Shown in pieces: positions 1 through 11,628 of a stretch of DNA of 64,000 nt. The notes under the pieces were generated by a model. That model saw only the letters and a program-made list of their open reading frames with translations. It ran no database searches and was not told where the DNA came from. A program made the translations under genes and the position numbers. This DNA is from Nipponacmea schrenckii (taxonomy: Eukaryota > Mollusca > Gastropoda > Lottiidae), in assembly GCA_030562195.1 (NCBI GenBank), contig CM060202.1, forward strand, positions 5,766,001 to 5,830,000. The letters are read 5' to 3'. The first letter of the stretch is position 1; the number at the start of each line of letters is the position of its first letter.

Positions 1-139
1 AATACAACCATATAAGCCTAACCGAAATCTCCGTTCTGAAAATCTGATCAAACCTGTTAAGGCCACACTTCTTATGGCAGGCGCTCTCTATCCTTCGCAG
101 CAGCAGAACTGTGGAATTCAAGGAAATTTCCTATTGAAC

Positions 140-794
140 TTAAAATACAATACAATACAAATCTTTATTTAATGTCAGTTTTTACAAATAATAACATTAG
201 CCATAGGCTATTTTCACCGACTCAGAACATCATATAAGTATAAAAAATAACAAAGATAACAAGAAAAATAAAAACATTCAAATCTATTACATAAAATATT
301 GGCACAGTACAGGTTACAGGTTGTAATAACACAGAGGTAAATAAATAGTTGAGGTAGTGAGCACTGAAGTAGGGGTAAGAAGACTAAATAGAATAAGATG
401 GTTAAGTGTATAAAGGACAATAAGGTATATATCACCCCTTGCACAGGGAGCAGATGCACCGGGGGCCCTGCCAATTTTTTAGTGTCTTTTTAAAGCCTGC
501 AAGGGTAGTTTCCTCTGTTGCCTGTGCAAGGAGTGAGTTCCAAACCTTAGCCATGTGAAACTTAATAGTGTGGAGCCCATGGTAGGTGGTAGTGACTCTG
601 GGTAAGATGAGTCTGCCATTTTGTCTGGTTTTATTAGTGTTTACTTTAATTAGGTCAGATAGGTAAGAGGGTAACAGATTATTAAGGATTTTGTAGCATT
701 CAATTGCAAAGATCTTTTGTCTGCTTAGGTGAAGCCTATCCATGTTTGCTTTAGCAAGAAGTACATCATATCCAGATTCATGGTCATTATACAC
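140..794 (-). mobile_element. 3' end of a CR1/Jockey-type LINE, 5'-truncated
   Basis: Reading down the minus strand from 794 to 432, an open frame of about 120 codons has the C-terminal pattern of CR1/Jockey-like retrotransposon polymerases: CYKILNNLLPSYL, then an R-x-G-x-L-x-LPRV block, MAKVWNSLL, FKKTLKNW, and a closing Cys pair (CICSLC). No reverse transcriptase core is present, so this is a truncated tail. Beyond the stop comes a 3' UTR with an AATAAA (plus complement at 164-169) and a short ATACA-type tail near 140-160, as expected at a LINE 3' end. The clade is inferred from general resemblance. Confidence 0.7.
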
Positions 795-960
795 AAATCA
801 GTGCATCAATTGAGAGTTTTAAACGAGATCTTAAAACCTACCTTTTCAGAAACTATTTTATTTAAAAGTGGGATGATTTTATTGATTTTAATTAACGACG
901 TAATTCTTAACCATAATGTAACTAGAGAGCAACACATGTTGGATTTTAGGCTATTCTTAT
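785..960 (+). mobile_element. Short relic of a LINE polymerase C-terminus
   Basis: The plus strand at about 790-850 translates to SIESFKRDLKTYLFRNYF followed by a stop. This is the 'SFKxxLKTxLF' ending common to CR1/Jockey polymerases. It directly abuts the oppositely oriented LINE tail ending at 794, so two insertions meet here. The rest of the interval shows nothing recognisable. Confidence 0.35.
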
Positions 961-1458
961 CATAATCTGTAAGTGAAAATGAAGGTAAAATCCCTTTCTT
1001 GGATGTTATGGTTGATAGAACAACTGGCACTACCCAGACCAATATATATCGTAAACCAACCCATACTGATCAGTATATCAACTACCAATCCAACCATCCA
1101 ACCAAAATCAAGCAAGGAATAATCTCTACACTGACCCGCAGAGCCCATAAGATTTGTGAAAATCACCTACTCAATGCTGAACTAGACTACCTACGTAAAA
1201 CCTTTATTAGTAATAACAATTACCCACCAAAACTAGTCAATGACACAATAAATAGAACTATCAACCAACAAAATCAACCAACTCAGAAGAACAATCCCCC
1301 ACCAGAATGATGATCCCGTATATTGGTACCGTTAGCCATCAGATCAAAAGAATCATCTCTAAAAACCTAAACCTTCAAGCTGATGGTAGAATCAACAAAC
1401 CTACCATGGATCCTAAAGCCATAATCTATAAATTAGAATGTAGCTGTAAACAGACATA
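960..1458 (+). mobile_element. Fragment of a Penelope-like element (C-terminal RT and start of GIY-YIG)
   Basis: The plus strand encodes a segment typical of the end of the Penelope-like RT: IPFLDVMVDR, NIYRKPTHTDQYINYQSNHP and the GIISTLTRRAHKIC block. After a frame change near 1307 comes the linker IPYIGTVSHQIKRII, then IIYKLECSCKQTYI, which begins a GIY-YIG endonuclease module. The sequence is cut at about 1458, where an L1-like tail begins. This family is distinct from the element at 15.2-19.4 kb: the RKPTHTD block there is replaced by a different sequence. It is a dead fragment with at least one frameshift. Confidence 0.8.
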
Positions 1459-1990
1459 TATTATATCAATATGTTTTAAATTTGTGTGGAGAAATAAAAC
1501 TGATAAAATTAGTAGAATCACTATTCAACAAACATGGAAAAAAGTCTCAATATGACTGACATTAACAAATTTATTATTTCTCTTAAATCCTCATGGATAA
1601 AAAGACTTATAATCTCAAATAGTAAATGGGTGAATCTCTTTAAACCTATCATCGGCATCGCTCCACATCTACGGAGAAAATTTTATTGTATCGAGGTCAA
1701 AAATATATTTTGGAAAAATGTTTTAGAAAGTTGGATTTACGTCATAAAAGAAAATAGACTGGACAATTTGAACAATTTTAATAAATGTGTTATTTGGCAT
1801 AAAAGTTTTATTACCATTAATAAAAAACCCATCGTTTATCCCCATTATATTGCGAATAAAATATATTTATTAAGATTTGTTAGACGGAAATAATAGTTTT
1901 TTTAGAATACGCTTCATTAATTAGTGCCATTAAAAACGTTCAAATCGTCTCAAAGCAGAATGAAAATAAAGATATACATTTACCCTTTAT
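1459..1990 (+). mobile_element. L1/Tx1-like LINE tail (copy A)
   Basis: Translation gives FVWRNKTDKISRITIQQTW, then MTDINKFIISLKSSWIKRL and SNSKWVNLF, the 'thumb/connection' region seen in L1 and Tx1 polymerases. It ends in FWKNVLESW and a C-terminal IANKIYLLRFVRRK before a stop at about 1893. A longer relative lies at 33490-34590. The two match closely from here to the end of the element. The abrupt start at 1458 coincides with the left edge of the segmental duplication. Confidence 0.7.
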
Positions 1991-2060
1991 TCCATGTCAT
2001 TTAAAAAAAGGGCAGTAAACATATCTATGACTCTTTAATTCAGAAAAGTATCCCCAAATC

Positions 2061-2200
2061 CCAATTATATACTAAATCTGTCTCGAACTTGTGGAACTAC
2101 ATCCCACTCAACGATTATAAGTTTCATTGCAGAAACATCTGAGAACGTCCTTCCACCTTTTGATGAGAGCAACCCCCCCCCCCTCTTTCACCAATAGGTA
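2061..2200 (+). mobile_element. 3' UTR relic of an I-clade LINE
   Basis: From AATTATATACTAAATCTGTC onward the sequence matches 35884-35990 and, more loosely, the 3' end of the LINE tail at 47990-48120 (the shared motif GTTTCATTGCAGAAACATC, then CCTTTTGATGA). It is a 5'-truncated 3' end of the same family, lying just 3' of SLC17 exon 6 in both duplicated copies. Confidence 0.55.
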
Positions 2201-2494
2201 CTTTAGTGAATAAATAGCTTACCAAATATATAATATATAAACGGCCATCCTATACTTGAGGATATGAAACCAGACACCGAAAGACCTACAAGAGTACCCA
2301 CATCTAGACCTGAAAAAAAAATAATAATTTAGTTAAAAATGAAAGTGGTGGTACATAACTTCTTAGTTTGCTTTCTACCACAGTATATCGATTTTCAGGC
2401 TTTTATAGTTTCCTAATATAGAATCAAACAAGGCCGAGAGATTGTATGAAATATATTCTTAAGGGAAAGGGCTTTAAATTACTTTAATTACTGC

Positions 2495-2665
2495 CCATCA
2501 GCCAGTAGATATCTAAACCTTGGACTGTCCATCAACCAGTAGATATCTAGACCTTTGACTGTCCGTCAACCAGTAGATATCAACACCTTGGACTGCCCGT
2601 CAGTCAGTAGATATCTAAACTTTGGACTGCCCATCAGTCAATTGATACAGAGATCTTGGACTGTC
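2495..2665. repeat. 34-bp minisatellite, about 5 diverged units (copy A)
   Basis: The unit is about GATATCTAGACCTTGGACTG plus TCCATCAGCCAGTA. Here there are about five units with substitutions. The paralogous site at 36.37-36.75 kb has roughly twice as many, more uniform, units. Confidence 0.85.
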
Positions 2666-3214
2666 AAAAACGAAAGTCACAACTCAGAGTGAAGCCAACT
2701 CACCCTAAAACCAATCTCGAATTTCAAAAGAATACAAATGTAGGTAAGAAGCTTCAATCATTATATCATATTTCAATTTTCAACATGCACATTGTATTTG
2801 CAGCTCTGCACTTTCAGTAATAAAACATTCATACTTTTGTCTACCCTCGGATTATAATATCTCGAATGATGGCGACTTAGTTTATGGAATGTGTTAAGGT
2901 TTGCATCCTAACAATAACATCAAACAGATATTTCTGCATTTATACCGGATTGAACTTACCAACAATAGAACAAGCAACTAACTTGGATTTTTCTTGAGCT
3001 GGAGACCATTTTGATAATAGAAACATCGTTGTTGGTAAGATAGTTGCCTGGAAATAATAATTTAACAAATGTGTTACTATCGACAACAACGTTTGCTCGT
3101 TAAAGATTCCTCGACAATTCGAAATACAATGTACGACATTGCCGTTTTCTATTGACGCAAAAGATGCAGATTGGAAGAAACCCAATGTACACATTGTAAT
3201 ATGTAAAATTGTAA

Positions 3215-3216
3215 TA

Positions 3217-3251
<35 letters not shown>
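3215..3251. repeat. (AAT)n microsatellite flanking the 1104-bp array
   Basis: A run of AAT triplets ends at the first base of the 1104-bp array. A shorter AAT remnant resumes after the array at about 6703-6711. In copy B the equivalent place (38.24-38.41 kb) is an uninterrupted AAT/GATAAT microsatellite. Confidence 0.9.
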
Positions 3252-3253
<2 letters not shown>

Positions 3254-6200
3254 TAGAATTGCTTACAATTATGAACGTATTTCGAGAGCCTTAAAATATT
3301 ATGTAGGCTAAATTTGCAATGACCTACATCTAGACAATATATTGAATATCATTTGACCTAGTTTTCAAAGTCATAAAATAATTAGGTCACACCTTCCGTA
3401 ACGGTTAATGATGGCGAAAATATGAAAATTATCAATTTTTGCTGTATTTAAGTACACTTATCTCTATGAATTTTTTAAGTAAGCCAAATTAAAAAATATC
3501 TACTCGTAGACAATATATTGAATATTATTTGACCTAATTTTCAAGGTCATAGATTAAGTGGGTCACACCTTCCGTACCCGTTAAAGTGACCTAATTTTGA
3601 AAAAATCGAAATTTAAATAATTCGAAAGAAAATACGAAATTTGAAAATCGGTCTCCAAGAAAAGGTAGATAATGATCCATTGTATCTATGTGCTAAATTT
3701 CATCAAAATCGGTCTATCAGTAGTGTCTGAATTTCGGATTTAAGAATTGTAACAAAAATTCAAAATGGCGGCCGATATGGCAGCTTGACCTAATTATTTA
3801 GGTCAAATCAATTACTATTGACAAGTTATTTATAAAACAGTTTTCACTTTCCACCTAGCAGTTATAGACCGGAAGTTACGTAATTACGTCATTTGAGGCT
3901 AAACCGGAAGTGGAATTTTTTTTTTCACATTTTTTCAAAAATTATAAACATATCGCCTATCAACTGGTAAAGTTTCAAAACTTTACCATTTATATTAAAG
4001 GAGAAATCACGGTCTGAAATTTTTGCCGATGACCCTTGAATATTGAATTGCAAATCGTGGATAAAATATTTAACCTAATTGCATAAAACCTATAATTGTT
4101 AGTTGACAAATACATTGAAGTTTTCAAATCTGAAAATCCGGTCAAAATCGAACTGAAAATAAACTTGCTAAAGCAAAAAAACCTGAACTTCCGGTTCTCA
4201 CTTCCTGTCAGAGATAGAACTTCCGGTTTTGTTTTATTTGATAATAGAAATCATTCTAAGATCAACTGTAGATTTAGAATTTCTGCACCTTTTACCAGTT
4301 TGTCTGCAAACTCATCCAAGAATTACAAAAAAAAAAAAAAAAAAAAAAAAATAAAACTAGAATTGCTTACAATTATGAACGTATTTCGAGAGCCTTAAAA
4401 TATTATGTAAGCTAAATTTGCAATGACCTACATCTAGACAATATATTGAATATCATTTGACCTAGTTTTCAAAGTCATAAAATAATTAGGTCATACCTTC
4501 CGTAACGGTTAAAAATGGCGAAAATATGAAAATTATCAATTTTTGCTGTATTTAAGTACACTTATCTCTGTGAATTTTTTAAGTAAGCCAAATAAAAAAA
4601 TACCTACTCGTAGACAATATATTGAATATTATTTGACTTAATTTTCAAGGTCATAGATTAAGTGGGTCACAACTTCCGTAGCCGTTAAAGTGACCTAATT
4701 TTGAAAAAATCGAAATTTGAATAATTCGAAAAAAAATACGAAATTTAAAAATCGGCCTCCAAGAAAAGGTAGATAATGATCCATTGTATCTCTGTGCTAA
4801 ATTTCATCAAAATCGGTCTATCAGTAGAGTCTGAATTTCGGATTTAAGAATTGTAACGAAAATTCAAAATGGCGGCCGATATGGCAGCTTGACCTAATTA
4901 TTTAGGTCAAATCAATTACTATTGACAAGTTATTTATAAAACAGTTTTCACTTTTCACCTAGCAGTTATAGACCGGAAGTTACGTAATTACGTCATTTGA
5001 GGCTAAACCGGAAGAGGAATTTTTTTTTTCACATTTTTTCAAAAATTATAAACATATCGCCTATCAACTGGTAAAGTTTCAAAATTTTACCATCTATATT
5101 AAAGGAGAAATCACGGTCTGAAATTTTTGCCGATGACCCTTGAATATTGAATTGCAAATCGTGGGTAAAATATTTAACCTAATTGCATAAAACCTATAAT
5201 TGTTAGTTGACAAATACATTGAAGTTTTCAAATCTGAAAATCCGGTCAAAATCGAACTGAAAATAAACTTGCTAAAGCAAAAAAACCTGAACTTCCGGTT
5301 CTCACTTCCTGTCAGAGATAGAACTTCCGGTTTTGTTTTATTTGATAAAAGAAATCATTCTAAGATCAACTGTAGATTTAGAATTTCTGCACCTTTTACC
5401 AGTTTGTCTGCAAACTCATCCAAGAATTACAAAAAAAAAAAAAAAAAAAAAAAAATAAAACTAGAATTGCTTACAATTATGAACGTATTTCGAGAGCCTT
5501 AAAATATTATGTAGGCTAAAGTTGCAATTACCTACATCTAGACAATATATTGAATATCATTTGACCTAGTTTTCAAAGTCATAAAATAATTAGGTCACAC
5601 CTTCCGTAACGGTTAATGATGGCGAAAATATGAAAATTATCAATTTTCGCTGTATTTAAGTACACTTATCTCTATGAATTTTTTAAGTAAGCCAAATTAA
5701 AAAATATCTACTCGTAGACAATATATTGAATATTATTTGACCTAATTTTCAAGGTCATAGATTAAGTGGGTCACACCTTCCGTACCCGTTAAAGTGACCT
5801 AATTTTGAAAAAATCGAAATTTGAATAATTCGAAAGAAAATACGAAATTTGAAAATCGGTCTCCAAGAAAAGGTAGATAATGTTCCATTGTATCTATGTG
5901 CTAAATTTCATCAAAATCGGTCTATCAGTAGTGTCTGAATTTCGGATTTAAGAATTGTAACGAAAATTCAAAATGGCGGCCGATATGGCAGCTTGACCTA
6001 ATTATTTAGGTCAAATCAATTACTATTGACAAGTTATTTATAAAACAGTTTTCACTTTTCACCTAGCAGTTATAGACCGGAAGTTACGTAATTACGTCAT
6101 TTGAGGCTAAACCGGAAGTGGAATTTTTTTTTCACATTTTTTCAAAAATTATAAACATATCGCCTATCAACTGGTAAAGTTTCAAAATTTTACCATTTAT

Positions 6201-6562
6201 ATTAAAGGAGAAATCACGGTCTGAAATTTTTGCCGATGACCCTTGAATATTGAATTGCAAATCGTGGGTAAAATATTTAACCTAATTGCATGAAACCTAT
6301 AATTGTTAGTTGACAAATACATTGAAGTTTTCAAATCTGAAAATCCGGTCAAAATCGAACTGAAAATAAACTTGCTAAAGCAAAAAAACCTGAACTTCCG
6401 GTTCTCACTTCCTGTCAGAGATAGAACTTCCGGTTTTGTTTTATTTGATAATAGAAATCATTCTAAGATCAACTGTAGATTTAGAATTTCTGCACCTTTT
6501 ACCAGTTTGTCTGCAAACTCATCCAAGAATTACAAAAAAAAAAAAAAAAAAAAAAAAATAAA
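3252..6562 (+). repeat. Tandem array of three 1104-bp units with a poly-A junction
   Basis: The sequence starting ACTAGAATTGCTTACAATTA recurs at 3252, 4356 and 5460, exactly 1104 bp apart, and each unit ends in about 24 A residues followed by TAAA. Units differ by only scattered substitutions. Within the unit are repeated TGACCT/AGGTCA half-sites (including the palindrome TGACCTAATTATTTAGGTCA), several CCGGAAGT motifs, TACGTAATTACGTCA and GGCGGCCGATATGGC. The only long frame ends in poly-lysine read from the A tract and is not credible coding. An inverted copy lies at 24366-25463. The array sits in an SLC17 intron of copy A; copy B is the empty site. Confidence 0.95.
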
Positions 6563-6703
6563 ATAATCCGAACGATTACAATACGTTTTCGCCAAAGTCG
6601 AAATACGTAATAATCCGAACGATTACAATACGTTTTCGCCAAAGTCGAAATACGTAATAATCCGAACGATTACAATACGTTTTCGCCAAAGTCGAAATAC
6701 GTA
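6563..6703 (+). repeat. Three 47-bp tandem units attached to the 1104-bp array
   Basis: The unit ATAATCCGAACGATTACAAT, continued by ACGTTTTCGCCAAAGTCG and AAATACGTA, starts at 6563, 6610 and 6657. It has an imperfect dyad (ACGTTTTCG against CGAAATACGT). Two inverted units at 24272-24365 again flank a 1104-bp unit, so the two repeat types travel together. The third unit ends about ten bases from the donor side of SLC17 exon 4. Confidence 0.95.
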
Positions 6704-6859
6704 ATAATAATACCTCCATACCCCCATGGATAAACCTAAGTGCCATTAAGGCATATTCGCTCCAGCAGGCGAATACTGCTGTAAACAGTGAAGCAATGGA
6801 TACCCCAAATAATGATATACCAAATAACACTTTACCACCAGTGCCTTTTATCAAATAAC

Positions 6860-9295
6860 CTGAAAAAAATTGCGATATACCAAGGAAGAATTTTTTTATA
6901 TCCTAACTAGAAACATTAAAATCTATTTGAGACTCTCCCAGCTTAAACTATAGCACTGCTATCATAAATACTTTTTCATAACATAAGTTTATTGATTAGC
7001 TGATACAGATATAGAAGTATTGTCAAATTGGACTTGGGTTTCGTTTTTATGTTTTTCTAGCTTTTGTGCGTATCGGAGCACAATATCCATTTTCATTAGT
7101 TTTGTCCCCCATAGTACTCTGTAGGTTGTTGGTCACCAGATCGCATTTCGGAAAAGGTCGACATTATTAAGCACTACCTTGTAGCTTTGACCTTACTTTC
7201 GGTCCCATGCCGCAGTCTACGTCAATAAACCTTTACATTCAGATACTCTTGAGCCAAAACAACACGGATAGATGGATCTCTCACCCTTTAAAATCGAGAC
7301 ATAACAAGTGTCGATCGCACGAGGAGAATCTTTCTGTTTCAAAATACGACTAAATTCCGTCACTCTTAAAGAAAAGTGAATGAATCGGTGGAAAAGGTGG
7401 ACGATTGGAGGCTATACAGGACAACAACTAAGTCGAGGATTCATGACAATCTGGTTCAGATCAGGCTGACCGTACAAAACAAACCATAACAAAGTGGGCC
7501 ACTTAAAGGGGCAGTATGAACAATTTCCATTGTCAAAGATGTAGTAAAGCATACCTAACAATATTGTTAAAATATTTATGCATCTACCCGATGAAACTAA
7601 ATTAGTCTGTTGAGGGGTAATTTGAAAGCTACAATTGACCACTTACCTGTGAGTATCTGGAACAGTGCCGAACCAACACCTGGTGCTGCTAATATAAATC
7701 CTTGAATTTCTACACCCCAGTTAAAATGTGACCAACAAAAAGTTTCACCCTTAAAAAATATAATGCAGTATTTTGTTTCCGCGAAGAATAAAGAGTCCTT
7801 TTTTACAAAATAACAAAATGCCCATGTATAGTCAAATGAAAACACCTTTCTCTTATTTTGAGATATTCTTATAGCCTGCACGTGCTATGATATGTTAGAG
7901 GATCAAAGTCGAGGCTGAGGAATTAGAATTGTTCCTTTTCAACCCACGACACCAATCACAGACGACAAATCAACTCAAGCTCAACACTTTATTGATTAGA
8001 AGTCGAGTGTTACCTTAATATTAGTAGAATTTGTATTGTTTGAGGTTACAGCAACAAGTGCCACTGACATACTAACTCTTAGCACAAAACTCAAAGCTGA
8101 AAGCACAAAGATTATATTTTGCACTTTTCAATACAAAATATGAAAAACTAATAAGTAGAGAATATTTAATCAGCAATCTTAAATAATGGCCATACTTCCT
8201 GTGTTTCAACTACATTTATCACTATTCAGAATAAGAATCCTACGTTTACATTTTCTACAAATGGCTCTGTATAAATGTTGATTATTTACAAAATGAAAAC
8301 GAAATGAATGGAGTTTTACATCTTATTCTTCTGTACTTAATGGGCTACTAACCACCGCCAACGCCATTCAGGTGTAACGGTGGAAATTTTGCAAAGACAG
8401 TGGCATTAGCCTACACTTTTCTAATTGGTGTATGAGTGAGTCTCAGGTAAGATATCCTAGTCAATCGATCAAATGGGATAAAATATATTCCAGGTTCAAA
8501 ACAACTCATTATTTTTAATTCCGTTCAGTATTTCGTTGTAAATACATGTATATCAATACCCTCTATATAATGTGTTTCTGTAAATGTCATAGGAGGACCT
8601 ATTTAAAATTATCTGTTTTCAAATTTGAACGCAATTTCAATAAGGTAATCTATATTTAAGCAATTTGTTACCAAAATCTAGAAACCTCTTACTTATCTGA
8701 AAGTTAAACTGTTAATTGTAAAGCGCCAAAACCATGTAAAATGTTTACCTTTTACAGTCCTAGTGGTTTTTGCTTGTGTTGGAGCTTTGATCAATCTCGT
8801 ATTCATACTTGTATAGCTCCGAGACTTAAAATTCGAAAGGGATACGCTGACTTAACTTATTTTAAAACTAATACAGGTTGAACATTTATAGAGGTATTTT
8901 TATTTAAAAAAAAAAAGTTTTGTATACTGCTTCTTTAAAATTTAATAGTAGAAAAATTATTTCACACATCATTAAATTTTGACGGGTATTTAAATTATTA
9001 AAACATAATAACTATTGTTATACGTACTGGTATAATATAATTATATAGAGAGAAAACAAGTACAATCGATATTTGTATAACCACATCAATTCTTGTAATA
9101 TGAAAGACTTTTAGTCTAATTTCGCGAGAACAAGTTGTTATTTAATCCATATTGATTTATATGGATATATATATAGTCTGTATGTGTCTCTTTGGAAATT
9201 CTTTTTTATCCATAATTACACTGTCGATACAAATGATTACTCATCGCAATTTTTCATTGCCATTTCAAGGATATCATTTATATCACCAGAAATAA
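6860..9295. other. Introns and flank of SLC17 copy A; no other gene seen
   Basis: Apart from exons 3 (7749-7647) and 2 (8096-8014) this stretch is AT-rich non-coding DNA. Much of it aligns with 38.6-40.8 kb. A segment at about 7115-7275 has no match in copy B, and 8440-8860 is likewise specific to copy A. A small repeat near 8355-8430 (GGAAATTTTGCAAAG, then GGCATTAGC) also occurs near 40.30 kb and 59.07 kb. Confidence 0.6.
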
Positions 9296-9487
9296 CAGAA
9301 CAGGACGGTCGATAAACACTCGCTCCAGAGTGCAGTCAAGTGAAACGGTTTTCCCTTTGTTCAAAAGTTTTCACGGCGCCATTTTCAAACTTTAAGTAAA
9401 GTATTTATATGACTTTAACTGGATATAACTTGGATAAATTGTGCTGGATTATATGTGTTTAATTTGATAGTGGAATTAATAATATAT

Positions 9488-10435
9488 ATGGATAATACGA
9501 CACAGAAGGACAGCTTAAACATTTTAGATTCAGAGACATTTGTGAATGAAGTCATGGCTGCCTCAAACCACCAATCTGTAACGACAGTTGATATCCATCA
9601 AGTTTCGAATGAAAACTGTACCCAATCTTCACGAAATAGACTCAATAGTGCAAAGAGAAGTGCTGACAACGAAATGATGATTTACGAGGAAGAGACAACG
9701 CATAAAAAAGCCAAAAATGAAGATAAGTCAGGTATTTCTCAGTCTCAAATGGATCAGCTCGTCCAAATGATGTCCGGATTAAGCTCCAAACTTACTGATC
9801 AAATAGAAAAGATGGAGAGAAAATTCGAAACTCATGTAGCAGATATTATTGACAGGCGTCTGAAAGAAGAGATGGATAATTTAGAGAGAAAAGTAACAGA
9901 AGGGGTCGGCGAGAAACTATCACAGGGTTTACAGAAGGAAATTGTGAAAGTTAAGACAGAATTTAACGATAAGTTAGCTGCTATTGAGAATAACTTGGCA
10001 ACGCACCAAGAAGTGATTAGCCGTCAGTCTCCCAACCAGAAGTTAGATTTGGTGATTAAAAATCTTAATTGCGATGAAGAAGTTATCAACGACCCGGACC
10101 GACTTTTAACTGCGGTTACTGAACTGTTTTCAAAAGGACTTAAACTAGAAGAGGTCAAAATCACTCATGTACAAAGTATACAGCCAAGGACCACAGCCCG
10201 TTCACAGAGACCAGCATTAATTCGCCTGTCAGTTGAAACCCAGGACCAATATGATAACATCATGAAATATAAAAGAACACTAAAGAATAATCCACAATTT
10301 GATAAAGTGTTTATCGAAAGATTGAAAACCAGAGATGAACTCAAGAATGAATCGAATCTCCGATTTGTCCTAAAGGAATTAGGAAGTGACGGATTAAGAG
10401 TGAGAGATGGGCGTATCCTGAAGAAATCAGCATAG
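9488..10435 (+). CDS. LINE ORF1 protein (coiled coil plus RRM-like C-terminal half)
   Basis: An open frame of 315 codons from the ATG at 9488; an in-frame GTG lies upstream at 9455, but the ATG is the natural eukaryotic start. The N-terminal third is acidic/polar with a basic KRSADNE...HKKAKNEDK stretch (possible nuclear signal). The middle (about residues 90-190) is heptad-rich and charged (QMDQLVQMMSGLSSKL, IEKMERKFE), consistent with a trimerising coiled coil. The last 120 residues follow the pattern of LINE ORF1 RRM-like/C-terminal domains (LDLVIKNLNCDEE, ALIRLSVETQDQYDNIM, YKRTLKNNPQF). In related LINEs this protein binds element RNA as a chaperone. It ends 18 nt before the ORF2 ATG, as in a bicistronic LINE. 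Confidence 0.8.
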   Translation: MDNTTQKDSLNILDSETFVNEVMAASNHQSVTTVDIHQVSNENCTQSSRNRLNSAKRSADNEMMIYEEETTHKKAKNEDKSGISQSQMDQLVQMMSGLSSKLTDQIEKMERKFETHVADIIDRRLKEEMDNLERKVTEGVGEKLSQGLQKEIVKVKTEFNDKLAAIENNLATHQEVISRQSPNQKLDLVIKNLNCDEEVINDPDRLLTAVTELFSKGLKLEEVKITHVQSIQPRTTARSQRPALIRLSVETQDQYDNIMKYKRTLKNNPQFDKVFIERLKTRDELKNESNLRFVLKELGSDGLRVRDGRILKKSA

Positions 10436-10453
10436 GGGTGTTTGAGGTACGGA

Positions 10454-11593
10454 ATGTGGAATTGTCGCGGGTTCTCCAAATTACAGCCAGAAAATTTGAT
10501 ATTTCGAGAAAAGGTGATAGAATTTTCTCAATGTGATATTTTAGGACTATGTGAAACTTTTTTAATAAAGGATCAAGTAATCAGTGTTGATGGGTTTAAG
10601 TGGTTTGGCAACAACCGTAAACAATTACATAGGAATGCTAAAAGGGGAAGTGGTGGAGTTGGATTTTTAATCAAACAAGAACTTATAGGAACAGTTTTTA
10701 ATGTGCACATTCTCGATTCCAGTACCGAAGACATTTTATGGATTCAGCTTAATGGTATAATTTCAAAATGGTCAATGTGTTTTGCAGTGTGTTATCTACC
10801 GCCTGAAGGTTCAACTCGACCCAACGAACCTGATATATTCTTTGATAATCTGTTACAGAATATATATGCATATCAAAACCTGGGAATTATCCATATACTA
10901 GGAGATTTTAACGCCAGATGTGGTCATCATTCAGATACTATTGAGGGAGTAGATAATGTAGTTCCAAGAGATATTATCGATACCAAGGAAAACCATTATG
11001 GGGATCTGTTTTTAGACTTTTTAACTGTTTCAAATTTTATTATGTTGAATGGGCGAATAGGAGACCAAGATTTTACATGCGTATCGACCAACGGTAAATC
11101 GGTTATAGACTATGTTTGTATACCTCAAGAGGAACTTTCTAGTGTAAAATATTTTAACGTATTTACGATGTCTTATATTATGAACGAAGTGCATGTCTTC
11201 CCCAGTTCGATTCCCGATCATTCTTTAGTTGTCTGGGAATCTGCTATTCCACAACTTAACAGAAATGAACATTTTAGCAAGAGCGAGCATAAAACATGGA
11301 CAAAATTTGATCTTACATCGATACCAAATGACTTTCTGATAGACAATGAGACATCACAATTGGTCAATGCAACAATAGAAAGAATGGAACATCAGTTAAC
11401 AACAAGCTCCGGTGTCCAGTGTGCGTATGAAGAATTTACCACATTGCTTTTGAAAGAAATGAAATCCAGACTAAATTCCAAAGAAGTTTCATGTAAAAGT
11501 GCCAATACCAAGTTCAAGAACAGTCGTTTTAAACCGTATTGGAGTGAAAATCTTCAGAGACAATGGGAAACAGTCCGTAAGTGTGAAGTGTAA
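10454..11593 (+). CDS. LINE ORF2, endonuclease part (APE type), ends at a premature stop
   Basis: From the ATG at 10454 (MWNCRGF) the frame carries the apurinic-endonuclease signature in order: N in WNCRG, E34 in LCETFL, Y in CYLPPEG, GDFNAR with the catalytic D and N, the S/T-rich STNGKSVIDYV, and PDHSLVVW with the terminal Asp-His. This enzyme nicks target DNA to prime reverse transcription. The frame stops at 11593 (KCEV then TAA). In relatives the protein continues into RT; the RT frame resumes 36 nt later. The region GTAAGTGTGAAGTGTAAGTA shows a local duplication of GTAAGTGT that plausibly caused the break. All catalytic residues are present. Confidence 0.9.
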   Translation: MWNCRGFSKLQPENLIFREKVIEFSQCDILGLCETFLIKDQVISVDGFKWFGNNRKQLHRNAKRGSGGVGFLIKQELIGTVFNVHILDSSTEDILWIQLNGIISKWSMCFAVCYLPPEGSTRPNEPDIFFDNLLQNIYAYQNLGIIHILGDFNARCGHHSDTIEGVDNVVPRDIIDTKENHYGDLFLDFLTVSNFIMLNGRIGDQDFTCVSTNGKSVIDYVCIPQEELSSVKYFNVFTMSYIMNEVHVFPSSIPDHSLVVWESAIPQLNRNEHFSKSEHKTWTKFDLTSIPNDFLIDNETSQLVNATIERMEHQLTTSSGVQCAYEEFTTLLLKEMKSRLNSKEVSCKSANTKFKNSRFKPYWSENLQRQWETVRKCEV

Positions 11594-11628
11594 GTAAGTG
11601 TAAGGCCAAACGGAAACACAAAACAAGT

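Noticed and set aside
4096..6566. Three similar 87-100-codon frames (LVDKYIEVFKSENPVKI...poly-K) in the 1104-bp units
   Set aside because: They start at TTG, end in lysines read from a poly-A tract, show no protein-like conservation and are part of a non-coding repeat.
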